From assembly GCF_001997295.1 (NCBI RefSeq), contig NZ_CP019605.1, positions 2,480,001 to 2,544,000 on the forward strand: a stretch of DNA of 64,000 nucleotides, in the 5' to 3' direction. Source of the DNA: Tessaracoccus flavus (GTDB lineage Bacteria; Actinomycetota; Actinomycetes; Propionibacteriales; Propionibacteriaceae). Under the pieces are notes generated by a model. That model worked only from the letters and a program-made list of their open reading frames with translations. It had not been told where the DNA came from and made no database searches. Positions 8,199 through 16,150 of this stretch are shown here, one piece after another; the first letter of the stretch is position 1; every line of letters begins with the position of its first letter. The translations under genes and the position numbers were made by a program.

Positions 8199-9220
8199 GA
8201 GTAGACCTTCACGGACGCGACGGATTGGCGGAGTTGAGGGGAACATTCGACGGCGAGACGCTTGGTCTCCGAACCACGGTTCAGGACTTCGGCGACCGCG
8301 AGGCGCCCCATCTCCGCGAGCGGGAGCTGGAACGTCGTGAGGGCGGGTTGGAACATGGGGGTCAGCAAAGCCTGGTTGTCGAACCCGACGACGCTGACGT
8401 CGTCGGGGACCGAGAGCCCCAGCCGCTCCGCGGCGTAGTAGAGACCGAGCGCGGTCCGGTCGTTGGCACAGAAGATCGCCCGGGGGCGCTGCTCCAGGGT
8501 CAGGAGTTCAAGACCTCCTCGGAGCCCGTCCTCGTAGCCACCGGTGCCGAAGCGCAGCCACTCGGCGCGAAACGGCACCCCCTCGGCGTCGAGCGTCTCG
8601 ATGAAACCCTTGAGGCGACCGCTGGCGGCGGGGAGGGTCGAGCCTTCGGGGCCGATATTGATCATGCCGATGTCGCGGTGCCCCGCCTCCAGCAGCACGC
8701 GGGCCGCTGCCCGGCCGCCCGCCTCCTCGTCAGGGAAGACGCTGGTCACGCTCCCTGCGGGATCCTGCGCGTTGAGGCAGACCGTGGGGATCCCCGACAG
8801 CCCCGTCGGCACGTCGAGGCGGCGGTGATACATGGCGGCGTAGATGACGCCCGCGACCCGGTAGCTCTGCATCATGGAGATGGCGGCCTGCTCAAGGCGC
8901 GAGTCGCCCGCCGTGTCGACGGTGAGCAGCACGTGCCCCCGTCGCCACGCCTCCTGCTGCGCGCCGAGGATCATCTCCCCGGCGAACGGCGTGGTGGCGA
9001 CCTCGTCACCGATCAGCCCGATCATGCGCGACTTGCCCTCGCGGAGCACCTTGGCATGGACGTTGGTGCGGAACCCCAGCTTCTTCGCCGCATCGAGCAC
9101 CCGCTGCGACGTCTCGGCGGACACGCGTCCGGCCTGTGACTGGTTGAGAACCATGGACACAGTCGCCTGTGAGACGCCGGCCTCAGCTGCGACGTCGTTC
9201 ATGGTTGGCCGATTCTTCAT
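8195..9220 (-). CDS. LacI family transcriptional regulator of the fructoside operon
   Basis: 341 residues. The N-terminal HTH (MNDVAAEAGVSQATVSMVLN, residues 7-26) and hinge (VSAETSQRVLDAAKKLGF) are canonical, followed by a periplasmic-binding-protein-like effector domain ending in RQSV. It is the first gene of the minus-strand operon with two permeases, a binding protein and GH32, overlapping the next gene by ATGA. A palindromic operator and a promoter lie immediately upstream, so it is probably autoregulated and represses the whole operon until an imported fructoside or its breakdown product binds. Confidence 0.93.
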   Translation of the reverse strand: MKNRPTMNDVAAEAGVSQATVSMVLNQSQAGRVSAETSQRVLDAAKKLGFRTNVHAKVLREGKSRMIGLIGDEVATTPFAGEMILGAQQEAWRRGHVLLTVDTAGDSRLEQAAISMMQSYRVAGVIYAAMYHRRLDVPTGLSGIPTVCLNAQDPAGSVTSVFPDEEAGGRAAARVLLEAGHRDIGMINIGPEGSTLPAASGRLKGFIETLDAEGVPFRAEWLRFGTGGYEDGLRGGLELLTLEQRPRAIFCANDRTALGLYYAAERLGLSVPDDVSVVGFDNQALLTPMFQPALTTFQLPLAEMGRLAVAEVLNRGSETKRLAVECSPQLRQSVASVKVYS

Positions 9221-9237
9221 CGAATCCCTCCGCCTTG

Positions 9238-9251
9238 GTTATGCGTATAAC
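9238..9251. promoter_or_regulatory. LacI operator at the fructoside operon promoter
   Basis: GTTATGCGTATAAC is a near-perfect palindrome with the central CG typical of LacI-family sites. It sits 2 nt downstream of the -10 box and about 18 nt before the regulator start codon, where a bound repressor would block initiation. A weaker copy (10 of 14 matches) lies at 9256-9269 over the -10/-35 spacer. Confidence 0.7.
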
Positions 9252-9253
9252 GA

Positions 9254-9283
9254 AGGCTAAACGTATCACTCCGCGAATGTCAA
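9254..9283 (-). promoter_or_regulatory. Promoter of the LacI-permease-binding protein-GH32 operon
   Basis: On the minus strand a perfect -35 TTGACA (9278-9283) is followed after 18 bp by TAGCCT (9254-9259). A run of nine A residues lies about 15 bp upstream of the -35, like an UP element. The operator overlaps the expected start site. Confidence 0.65.
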
Positions 9284-9346
9284 CAGCACCCGGAAACTTT
9301 TTTTTCTGGCGCTCACACGCGGCCGTCGCCGGCCGCACCACCCGGG

Positions 9347-10834
9347 CTAGCCGAGCTTCTCCAGATCCTCCACCGCGGGCCCCTCGAGCCTGGTGCCGTC
9401 GGCTGCGAAGCGCGAACCGTGGAGCGGGCAGTCCCAGGAGCGCTCGGCGTCGTTCCAGCGCAGCACCCCGCCCATGTGGGTACACACTCCTGAGACCTTG
9501 CAGGTCTCGCCGTCCACCGTCGACATGCCAACGGGCTGCACGCCGTCGCGGCCGACGACGCCGTCGCCCTCCTCCGGAGGCTCGTCCGGGAGCGCCTTGA
9601 GCTCCGCCGTCGCCCACTCCTTGACCAGTTCTCCGGCCACTCCTGCGGTCTCCTTGATCCCCGTCATCATCGTGCGGGGCTGCACCGGGCGGTTGTTCAG
9701 CGTGTCGGCCCATTCCATGGACCCGCCGAGGATCTGCTGGCTGAGGTTCAACGCCGCTGCGATGGCGTTGGCCATCCCCCACTTGTTGAAGCCGGTGGCA
9801 GCGTAGATGGCGCCCCCGCCCCGCGGAAGGGGGCCGGCGAACGGGAGCCGGTCATGCGGCTGGTAGTCCTGCGCCGACCACGAGTGGGTCAACTCGGCGC
9901 CCGGGAAGTAGCGGGTCGTCCACGCGACGAGGTCCTCGACGGCGAGCGACTCGTAGTCCGCCCGCCCGGTGATGTGCCCGTTCCCGCCGACCATCAGCAG
10001 CTCGCCGTCCGGCGTCGGGACGGTGCGGAGCGAGCGCGTCGGCTCGTCGACGCTCAGGTACATCCCCTGAGGGATGGCACCCGGCACCCGGTAGGTGGTC
10101 ACGTAGGAGCGTTGCGGCACGAGCTTCGCAAAGTGGCCGCCCCGGTCGAGGATCGGGGAGCCGGTGGCCAGGACCAGGCGGCCGGCCGTGACGGTCCCGC
10201 GGGTGGTCGTCACCTCCACCGGCGACGACGAGGTGGCGTCGGTCACCCTGACGCCTTCGAACAGCCTGCCGCCGTGCTCGACGAACTCAGTCCTGAGGGA
10301 CTCCAGCACGGCCACCGGGTCGATCTGGACCTGATCCGGCAGCCGGAGCGCCCCCTCCACAGGGAAGGGAAGTTCGGTCTCCGCAGGCTGCTGGAGGTCC
10401 AGTCCGACGGCGTGGCAGGCGTCGAACTCGGCGCCGAGATCCTTCAGGCCGTCCTGCGTCATCGCGAAGGTCCAGGCGTCCCTGCGCTGATACGCGATTC
10501 CCCGGTCGTCCATGTACCGGGTCAGCCACGCCTGCCCCTCCCGGTTGCCCTCGAGGTACGCGGCCAAGACCTCCTCGGAGTTCCGCTTGAGGATCTCGGA
10601 GTAGACGCTCCCCTGGAGCAGCGAGAGCTTCGCGGTGGTGTGCCCGGTGGTGACCGCCCCCACGCGCCGGTCCTCGAGGAGAATGACCTCTTGCCCCGAC
10701 CGTGCCAGCAGCACGGCGGTGGCGAGCCCGGTGAGGCCGGCCCCGGCGACGACGACCTGGGCTTTCAGCCCGTCGAGCCTGGCGCCCGAGGGCCGGGCGG
10801 AGTCGGAATGAAGATCAAACCAGATGGATCGCAT
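9347..10834 (-). CDS. FAD-dependent oxidoreductase with C-terminal Rieske [2Fe-2S] domain
   Basis: 495 residues from ATG 10834 (MRSIWFDLHS); upstream codons lack a usable start. Residues 28-36 hold the dinucleotide motif VVAGAGLTG, followed by a DAO/glycine-oxidase-type FAD fold (GAVTTGHTTAKLSLLQG; YAATGFNKWGMANAIAAA). A linker leads to a C-terminal Rieske domain with cluster ligands CTHMGG (Cys451, His453) and CPLHGSRF (Cys469, His472). This architecture is found widely in soil actinobacteria and bacilli; its substrate is unknown. There is no operon partner and it is not part of the neighbouring sugar operons. Confidence 0.88.
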   Translation of the reverse strand: MRSIWFDLHSDSARPSGARLDGLKAQVVVAGAGLTGLATAVLLARSGQEVILLEDRRVGAVTTGHTTAKLSLLQGSVYSEILKRNSEEVLAAYLEGNREGQAWLTRYMDDRGIAYQRRDAWTFAMTQDGLKDLGAEFDACHAVGLDLQQPAETELPFPVEGALRLPDQVQIDPVAVLESLRTEFVEHGGRLFEGVRVTDATSSSPVEVTTTRGTVTAGRLVLATGSPILDRGGHFAKLVPQRSYVTTYRVPGAIPQGMYLSVDEPTRSLRTVPTPDGELLMVGGNGHITGRADYESLAVEDLVAWTTRYFPGAELTHSWSAQDYQPHDRLPFAGPLPRGGGAIYAATGFNKWGMANAIAAALNLSQQILGGSMEWADTLNNRPVQPRTMMTGIKETAGVAGELVKEWATAELKALPDEPPEEGDGVVGRDGVQPVGMSTVDGETCKVSGVCTHMGGVLRWNDAERSWDCPLHGSRFAADGTRLEGPAVEDLEKLG

Positions 10835-10893
10835 GGGCCCATCTTCACCCACGCCTGGGCGCCGCGCTGACAAGCGGCGATATTCGACGCCGT

Positions 10894-12030
10894 TCAGGGC
10901 CCGCCAGTTATCGCCGGCACGCTGACCGTCAGGGCTCGGCCACCCGCCCGAGTCTCCGCGAGCGGCTCGATGAACGCGCCGGCACCCCGACCCAGATCGC
11001 CGAGGCCCGCCACGGCGCCGGGGGCGAGCGTCACGATGATGCGGGCCGCCGGACTCGCGGGGACGGCCCCCTCCCCGACCACCACCTGGAACTCATCGGC
11101 TGGGAGCGCCAGGGGCGATCCCTCGACCGTCTGCTTCAGCAGCGGCTCCGCGGGCGTCGGCGCCAACGCCTCGAACAGCGCCTCCCGGTCGATGTGCTTG
11201 GGAGTCAGCCCCGCGCGGATGACATTGTCCGAGGCGGCCATCACCTCCACTCCGAACCCGGAGATGTGGGCGTGGATCTGGCCGGTGGGCACGAACAGAG
11301 CCTCACCCGGCCCGTAGTGGACGACGTTCAGCATCAACGGAGCCGCAGCACCGCTGTCGCCCGGAAAGTGCCGGTCCAACTCTCCAACCAGTGCGTAGGC
11401 GCGATCCTCCTCCCCCAGTTCAGCGCAGCGGGCCAGGACCGCAGAGCGATGTGCGGCCCACGCGTCCCCGGAGAGGAGTGCCTTCAGGGCTGGGCGGAGA
11501 TCGTCCTCGTCGAGGAGGCCAGACACGCGCCGCGCCCACGGCCCGCCGATCCGCTCGAGGAGCGCCCCGCTCGCGTCCGTCCGGCGCAGTCCTGCCAATG
11601 TCTCGGTGTGCGCCAGGGCGATCATCACCTCGGGCTTGTGGTGCTCGTCCTTGAAGGTCCGTTCGGAGGCCTCCAGCGGAAGGCCGGCGGCCTCCTCCCG
11701 GGCGAAGCCCTCAGCGGCGAGATCGGCGGCGGGATGGACCTGCAGCGAGAGCGGCTTCCCGGCCGCCAGCAGCTTGACCAGAAAGGGCAGCCGTGGGCCG
11801 AACCTGGTGAGAACATCGGCCCCCAGCAGTTCCTCGGGGTGGTCACGAATGGCCACGTCGAGCGGCACGTCGGCGCCGTGGAAGTCCACCAGGCTCGACG
11901 GCGCCTTCGGGTGCGCGCCCATCCAGACCTCCGCGACGGGACGGCCTGTCGGTTCCTCGCCGAGGAACTCGGGGATCGCAGCCGCCGACCCCCAGGCGTA
12001 GTCCATCCGGGGGTTTCGCATCCGCCACAT
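10894..12030 (-). CDS. manA: Mannose-6-phosphate isomerase, class I
   Basis: 378 residues from ATG 12030 (MWRMRNPRMDYAWGS). This ATG overlaps the stop of the upstream glycosidase (TGATG). The zinc-binding elements of type I isomerases are present: LSLQVHP, a Glu in HHKPEVMIAL, and the later FVPTGQIHAHISGFGVEVMAASDNVIRAGLT with catalytic Arg. It converts mannose-6-phosphate to fructose-6-phosphate in the cytosol. As the last gene of the six-gene operon it suggests that mannose is released from the imported glycoside. A second, larger isomerase is encoded in the divergent operon. Confidence 0.93.
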   Translation of the reverse strand: MWRMRNPRMDYAWGSAAAIPEFLGEEPTGRPVAEVWMGAHPKAPSSLVDFHGADVPLDVAIRDHPEELLGADVLTRFGPRLPFLVKLLAAGKPLSLQVHPAADLAAEGFAREEAAGLPLEASERTFKDEHHKPEVMIALAHTETLAGLRRTDASGALLERIGGPWARRVSGLLDEDDLRPALKALLSGDAWAAHRSAVLARCAELGEEDRAYALVGELDRHFPGDSGAAAPLMLNVVHYGPGEALFVPTGQIHAHISGFGVEVMAASDNVIRAGLTPKHIDREALFEALAPTPAEPLLKQTVEGSPLALPADEFQVVVGEGAVPASPAARIIVTLAPGAVAGLGDLGRGAGAFIEPLAETRAGGRALTVSVPAITGGP

Positions 12031-14183
12031 CAGCTGGCCGACTCCTCCTCGCGGCGTCGCACCCCGTCCGCATCGGCGTCGTAGGTCACCCCGGCGATGC
12101 GGAGCCCGATCAGCCGCGCCTCCGGATCGAAATGCTCGAGCACCGGCCGGGCGGTCACGGAACCGTCCGGGCCCAGCGCAACACCGAAGATCGACTCGAT
12201 CACGAGCTCGCACCACGCCCCGGCCGACGAGCACGCCCAGTCGGTGAGGTAGGGGAAGTGGGGAGGTGCCTTCCTCGATCCACCATCGACGAGGTCGACG
12301 ACCTCCTCGACCATGTGTGCCTGCCCGGGTGGCCCCTGGCGCGTGCTCCGGGCGAGCCCGGGGAGCCACTCGGCGACGGTCTCGGGGCTGCCGAGCTGGA
12401 TCGCCGCCCGAGCTGAATCCGCGGGCCAGGCCGGATAGGCCCCGTTCCACTGGTGATCGGGGCGAACGGAGAACCCCGCGTTGCTGTCCGAGGCGGACAG
12501 CGCACGCATCCACGACGGCGTGCGGAGATGCTCGACGAAGAAGCGGACCATCTGCTTCCGAGCGGAGTCCGGAAGATCGTGCGCGATGGTGGTGCCGACC
12601 GTCGAGAAGTCGTAGCAGTGCATGACCGGAACGAGGGTGCCGTCGGGATGGCGGGCGTTGAAGAACCCCTCGCCCCGACGGTAGAGGTTGATGATCTCGG
12701 GGATGAGCTGGTCGGCTGACTTCTCCAGAGCGTCGGCCTCCTTCGCCAGAGCGGTATCGGCGGACCCGCTCAGCCCCGCCTGACGGCGGGTGAGGGCGGC
12801 GGCGGTACGCATGCACCAGACGTTCGCGGCGTTGAGGGAGGCGACCTCGTGCACGTACGTCGAGACGCACTCCAGCAGGTTGTCGATCTCGCCGTAGTCG
12901 GCCAGGGGTGAGCCCACCCGCTTGTTGCGCCATTCGACGGCCCACTCCCGCACGTGGTCGCCCACCGTCTGGCCGCCGTCGACCCGATGGTCGAGGAAGC
13001 CGACGTCACCGGTGGCGTTGACGTAGTCGTTGACGAGCCGGACCATCGCGTACTGGTTGACCGAGTACCAGTTGCCGGCCGGCCCGCCGGTCAGCCATTC
13101 GGTGCCGAAATGTTCGTTGATGTCCAGGCCGATCCAGTGCAGGATCTGCTCGCGCATCTCCTCCGGGTCGTTCAGCGCATGCACGAGCGAGGACAGCGAG
13201 TAATCCCAGATGAACGTGGTGGTCTGCCAGTACTTCGGCATCAGCGTGTCATAGTGGCGCCTCCGCACACCGGCCGGGTTCTCCCGCCGGAACCACAGCA
13301 CCCCCATGGCTCCCCACCAGTAAAGCTGGCGCAGCGCGTCGTTGCTGGTCTCGAGGACCGGTAGCGAGCCGGAGGTGAGGTCTCCGTCGGTGCTGAACAG
13401 GTCCTCCAGCTCGCGGTTCCACTCGGCCTCCGCGGAGGCGACAGCGCCGTCGACATCGGCGGCGATCGCGTCGAAGGAGGCGTCGACGTCGGCGCCCTCG
13501 TCTCCGATCACCAGCACGAACGCCCCGCGCCAGTGTTCCCCCGGCGCGACGCTCGATCGGACGCGGATCATCCGATCCACAGTGGAGGTGTCCTCCACGT
13601 CCGCACCGTCGACGTCGATGAGTCCCTGCAGGCAGGAGACGTCCGCCGTCGGCTCCAGCGCCCCGAAGAAGGCCATGCCCTTCGGCGGCGACGCGGGCCG
13701 CCCTCTGCGCCTGGCCCCCTCGCGGGACTGCTTGTTGTGCCCTCGGGGCGGTTCAGCGCGACGCCACGGCACGGCCTTGACCACCTCGGAGTCGATCCAC
13801 ACACCCAGATCGAGGTCCCGCTCCTGGGGATCTGTGTTGGTGACGGAGATCTGCACCGCCACCCCGGGGTGACCGGGCGGCACCACCGTCACCGTCTCGA
13901 TCCGCCATCCATTGATCTCGGTGGCCCGGGTCACGCGGTCGGGACGCCAGGCGTGCTCAACCGGCTCCCCATAGCTCTGCGCGAGCCGTCCGTCGAGGTA
14001 GAGGCGGCCCGTGACGCAGTCGCCCTGGGAGACGGGGGGCATGTTGACCGAGCGCACGGCAAGGACGTCGTGGTCGACCTGCGCCACCACGACGTGGTTC
14101 GTGAGACCTGACGGGTTGATCATGTCGTCGTAGCGGTCACCGACGGTGGCGCTGGTGAAGCTCTCAACTGTGGGGATGGACAT
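12030..14183 (-). CDS. MGH1-like six-hairpin glycoside hydrolase
   Basis: 717 residues without a signal peptide, so cytoplasmic. An N-terminal beta-sandwich (1 to about 270) precedes an (alpha/alpha)6 barrel with KYWQTTTFIWDYSLSSLVHAL, FGTEWLTGGPAGNWYSVNQYAMVR and YGEIDNLLECVSTYVHEVASLNAANVWCM. This resembles the GH63/GH37-like clan that includes mannosylglycerate and glucosylglycerate hydrolases. An Arg/Lys/Pro-rich insert (about 141-169) interrupts the N-terminal domain. The operon includes a CUT1 transporter and manA, and the divergent operon has a ROK kinase and another ManA-type isomerase. A mannoside substrate is therefore likely. Exact linkage is unknown; a debranching-type enzyme is an alternative. 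Confidence 0.75.
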   Translation of the reverse strand: MSIPTVESFTSATVGDRYDDMINPSGLTNHVVVAQVDHDVLAVRSVNMPPVSQGDCVTGRLYLDGRLAQSYGEPVEHAWRPDRVTRATEINGWRIETVTVVPPGHPGVAVQISVTNTDPQERDLDLGVWIDSEVVKAVPWRRAEPPRGHNKQSREGARRRGRPASPPKGMAFFGALEPTADVSCLQGLIDVDGADVEDTSTVDRMIRVRSSVAPGEHWRGAFVLVIGDEGADVDASFDAIAADVDGAVASAEAEWNRELEDLFSTDGDLTSGSLPVLETSNDALRQLYWWGAMGVLWFRRENPAGVRRRHYDTLMPKYWQTTTFIWDYSLSSLVHALNDPEEMREQILHWIGLDINEHFGTEWLTGGPAGNWYSVNQYAMVRLVNDYVNATGDVGFLDHRVDGGQTVGDHVREWAVEWRNKRVGSPLADYGEIDNLLECVSTYVHEVASLNAANVWCMRTAAALTRRQAGLSGSADTALAKEADALEKSADQLIPEIINLYRRGEGFFNARHPDGTLVPVMHCYDFSTVGTTIAHDLPDSARKQMVRFFVEHLRTPSWMRALSASDSNAGFSVRPDHQWNGAYPAWPADSARAAIQLGSPETVAEWLPGLARSTRQGPPGQAHMVEEVVDLVDGGSRKAPPHFPYLTDWACSSAGAWCELVIESIFGVALGPDGSVTARPVLEHFDPEARLIGLRIAGVTYDADADGVRRREEESAS

Positions 14184-14190
14184 GTATCTC

Positions 14191-15003
14191 CTAGTACTGA
14201 CCGAGCGCGAGGCCCTGCGTGAAATAGCGCTGGGTGAAGAGGAACAAGACGATGGTGGGCAGCGAGACCAGCAGGCCGCCGGCCAGAACGACGGGCATGG
14301 TGGAGCCGCCGTAGGTGGTCTGCATCGCAGCCAGCGTCGTCATGACGGGACGGACGTCCTGGTCCTGCGACAGGGACAGGCCCAGGAGCAGGTCGTTCCA
14401 GATGAACGTGGCCTGGAGGATGAACACTGCGAACAGCGCCGACTTGGACATCGGCAGGTAGATCCGGAAGAAGGTCTGGAACGCGCTGGCACCGTCCAGG
14501 GCGGCGGCCTCGTAGACCTGGTGGGCGATGCCGGAGAAGAAGTTTCGCAGAACGAACGCGGAGAACGGCACTGAGATCACGGTGTAGATGAGGATCATGC
14601 CAAGGCGAGAGTCGAAGATGCCGACCTCCACGTAGCCGATGAACAGCGGCATGAGCACCATCTGGATCGGGAACACGGTCGCGCTGAAGATGAGGACGAA
14701 CCACATGAAGGCGCGCTTGACCTTGAGCGCGACGATCGCGAAGCCCGCCATCGCGCCCACGATCACGGCGATGAGCGGTGAGACGATCGAGTAGATGAAG
14801 GTCGAGGTGAGGCCGCGGGCGATGCGTCCCCGGTCCAGCGCATCCGCGAAGTTCTGCAGCAGCCCGCTGAGATCCGTCGGGATCCAGACCGTGGCGTTGC
14901 CGTAATCGGACGACAGCTTGGCGGCGTTGATCACCATCAGATAGATGGGGATGAGCCAGATGATGCCGAGGACGATCAGGATGAGTTTGCGTGCCAGTTG
15001 CAT
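14191..15003 (-). CDS. Carbohydrate ABC transporter permease (MalG-like)
   Basis: 270 residues, six membrane segments, with the EAA loop GIAHQVYEAAALDGASAFQTFFRIYLPMSKSALFAVFIL and the characteristic C terminus RYFTQGLALGQY. Its ATG at 15003 follows the stop of the partner permease by one base, and the glycosidase starts 7 bp after its own stop, so it is an internal operon gene. It forms the membrane channel with the neighbouring MalF-like permease for the putative mannoside. Confidence 0.92.
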   Translation of the reverse strand: MQLARKLILIVLGIIWLIPIYLMVINAAKLSSDYGNATVWIPTDLSGLLQNFADALDRGRIARGLTSTFIYSIVSPLIAVIVGAMAGFAIVALKVKRAFMWFVLIFSATVFPIQMVLMPLFIGYVEVGIFDSRLGMILIYTVISVPFSAFVLRNFFSGIAHQVYEAAALDGASAFQTFFRIYLPMSKSALFAVFILQATFIWNDLLLGLSLSQDQDVRPVMTTLAAMQTTYGGSTMPVVLAGGLLVSLPTIVLFLFTQRYFTQGLALGQY

Positions 15004-15004
15004 G

Positions 15005-15922
15005 TCAGAACTCCCTCGCCGGCGCGAGCTGGCGCCTCAGGTAGAGCAACGACGCCGACACGGTCACGATCGTGAGCAGCAGCGCGACGGCCGCGCCCAG
15101 ACCGTAGTCGTTCAGCATGAAGCTCGACTTGTACATGGTGATGGCCAGCGTCTCGGACGCCCGGCCGGGACCGCCCTTGGTCATGCCCCAGACGATGTCG
15201 AACGTCTTGAGCGATCCCACGATGCTGAGCCCGACGACCACGGTGGTCATCGGGGCGAGCATTGGCCACGTGATGTTCTTGAACAGGCTCCAGCCCGTGG
15301 CGCCGTCGACCCTCGCGGCCTCGAGGGGCTCCTTGGGGATCGACTGCAGTCCCACGCCGAAGAGGAGCGCATTGACGCCGGCCCCCTGCCACGTGGCGGC
15401 GAGAATCATGACGAAAGTGTTGAGCGGCCAATCGAGCAGCCACCGTGAGTCCGCGAACGGGAGGTTGAACAGCTCGAGCGCCTGGGTGAGTGCCCCGTTG
15501 GTCTGCAGGATGAAGGCGAAGATGACGCCGACGGCGATGCCGGAGATGGCGTAGGGAAGCAGGAACGGCAGCCGGAACCAGAACGACCCCTTGAGTCCGT
15601 GCGCGAGCACCGCGATGACGAGCCCCAACCCGACCGGCATGACCAGCGTGCCCACCACCCACATGAAGGTGTTCAGCATGGAGGTGAGGATGTTCGGGTC
15701 CTGGAAGAGCTGCTCGAACTTGTCCAGACCCACGAACTCGGGGTCACCCAGCCCGTTGTACTCGGTCAACGACAGATACGACGTGTAGAGAAACGGGGCG
15801 TAGAGGAGGAGTCCGCAGAGGATGAGCGCAGGAGCCAGGAAGGCCGTGGCCGTGGCGCGCTCCTGGCGTCTGCGTTTGCTTCCGTAGCCCTTGGGCCGCG
15901 CGGTGTCTGGTGTGGTGCTCAT
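15005..15922 (-). CDS. Carbohydrate ABC transporter permease (MalF-like)
   Basis: 305 residues, with a short basic N terminus (SKRRRQERATATAF) followed by six membrane segments. The EAA loop is SIPKEPLEAARVDGATGWSLFKNITWPMLAPMTTVVVG. It is immediately upstream of the MalG-like permease (1-base gap). A 228-bp gap with a strong hairpin separates it from the binding-protein gene, which would lower permease expression relative to the binding protein. No ATPase gene accompanies it. Confidence 0.92.
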   Translation of the reverse strand: MSTTPDTARPKGYGSKRRRQERATATAFLAPALILCGLLLYAPFLYTSYLSLTEYNGLGDPEFVGLDKFEQLFQDPNILTSMLNTFMWVVGTLVMPVGLGLVIAVLAHGLKGSFWFRLPFLLPYAISGIAVGVIFAFILQTNGALTQALELFNLPFADSRWLLDWPLNTFVMILAATWQGAGVNALLFGVGLQSIPKEPLEAARVDGATGWSLFKNITWPMLAPMTTVVVGLSIVGSLKTFDIVWGMTKGGPGRASETLAITMYKSSFMLNDYGLGAAVALLLTIVTVSASLLYLRRQLAPAREF

Positions 15923-16103
15923 GTGTCTTCCTACCTCGGTTCCTCAGTCCTCAAACGCCGCCGGTCGGTCGTCTCAGCGTGGTCTGAAGCGGTGAGCATC
16001 GCCACGGGCGGTGTGGCGATCCTCAGGGCCGGGGATTCTCGCGATGTTGTCCGGTGCGCCGCGGTCCCCGTCGATGCCGAGGATCCGGTGGCGCACAGAG
16101 AGC

Positions 16104-16141
16104 GGGCGGTGCGGCCGATCCCCCCGTCGGCCGCACCGCCC
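16104..16141. terminator. Strong intercistronic hairpin between binding protein and permease genes
   Basis: Two perfectly complementary 14-base arms (GGGCGGTGCGGCCG and CGGCCGCACCGCCC) flank a 10-base loop, starting about 10 nt after the binding-protein stop codon. There is no U-tract, so it may be a partial terminator or an mRNA 3'-stabiliser, as seen between malE and malF in enteric bacteria. The rest of 15923-16150 shows no gene. Confidence 0.65.
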
Positions 16142-16150
16142 ACCGCTTTC

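Noticed and set aside
9298..9306. T-run as an intrinsic terminator
   Set aside because: No GC-rich stem precedes it and no plus-strand gene ends there. On the minus strand it reads as an A-tract upstream of a promoter.
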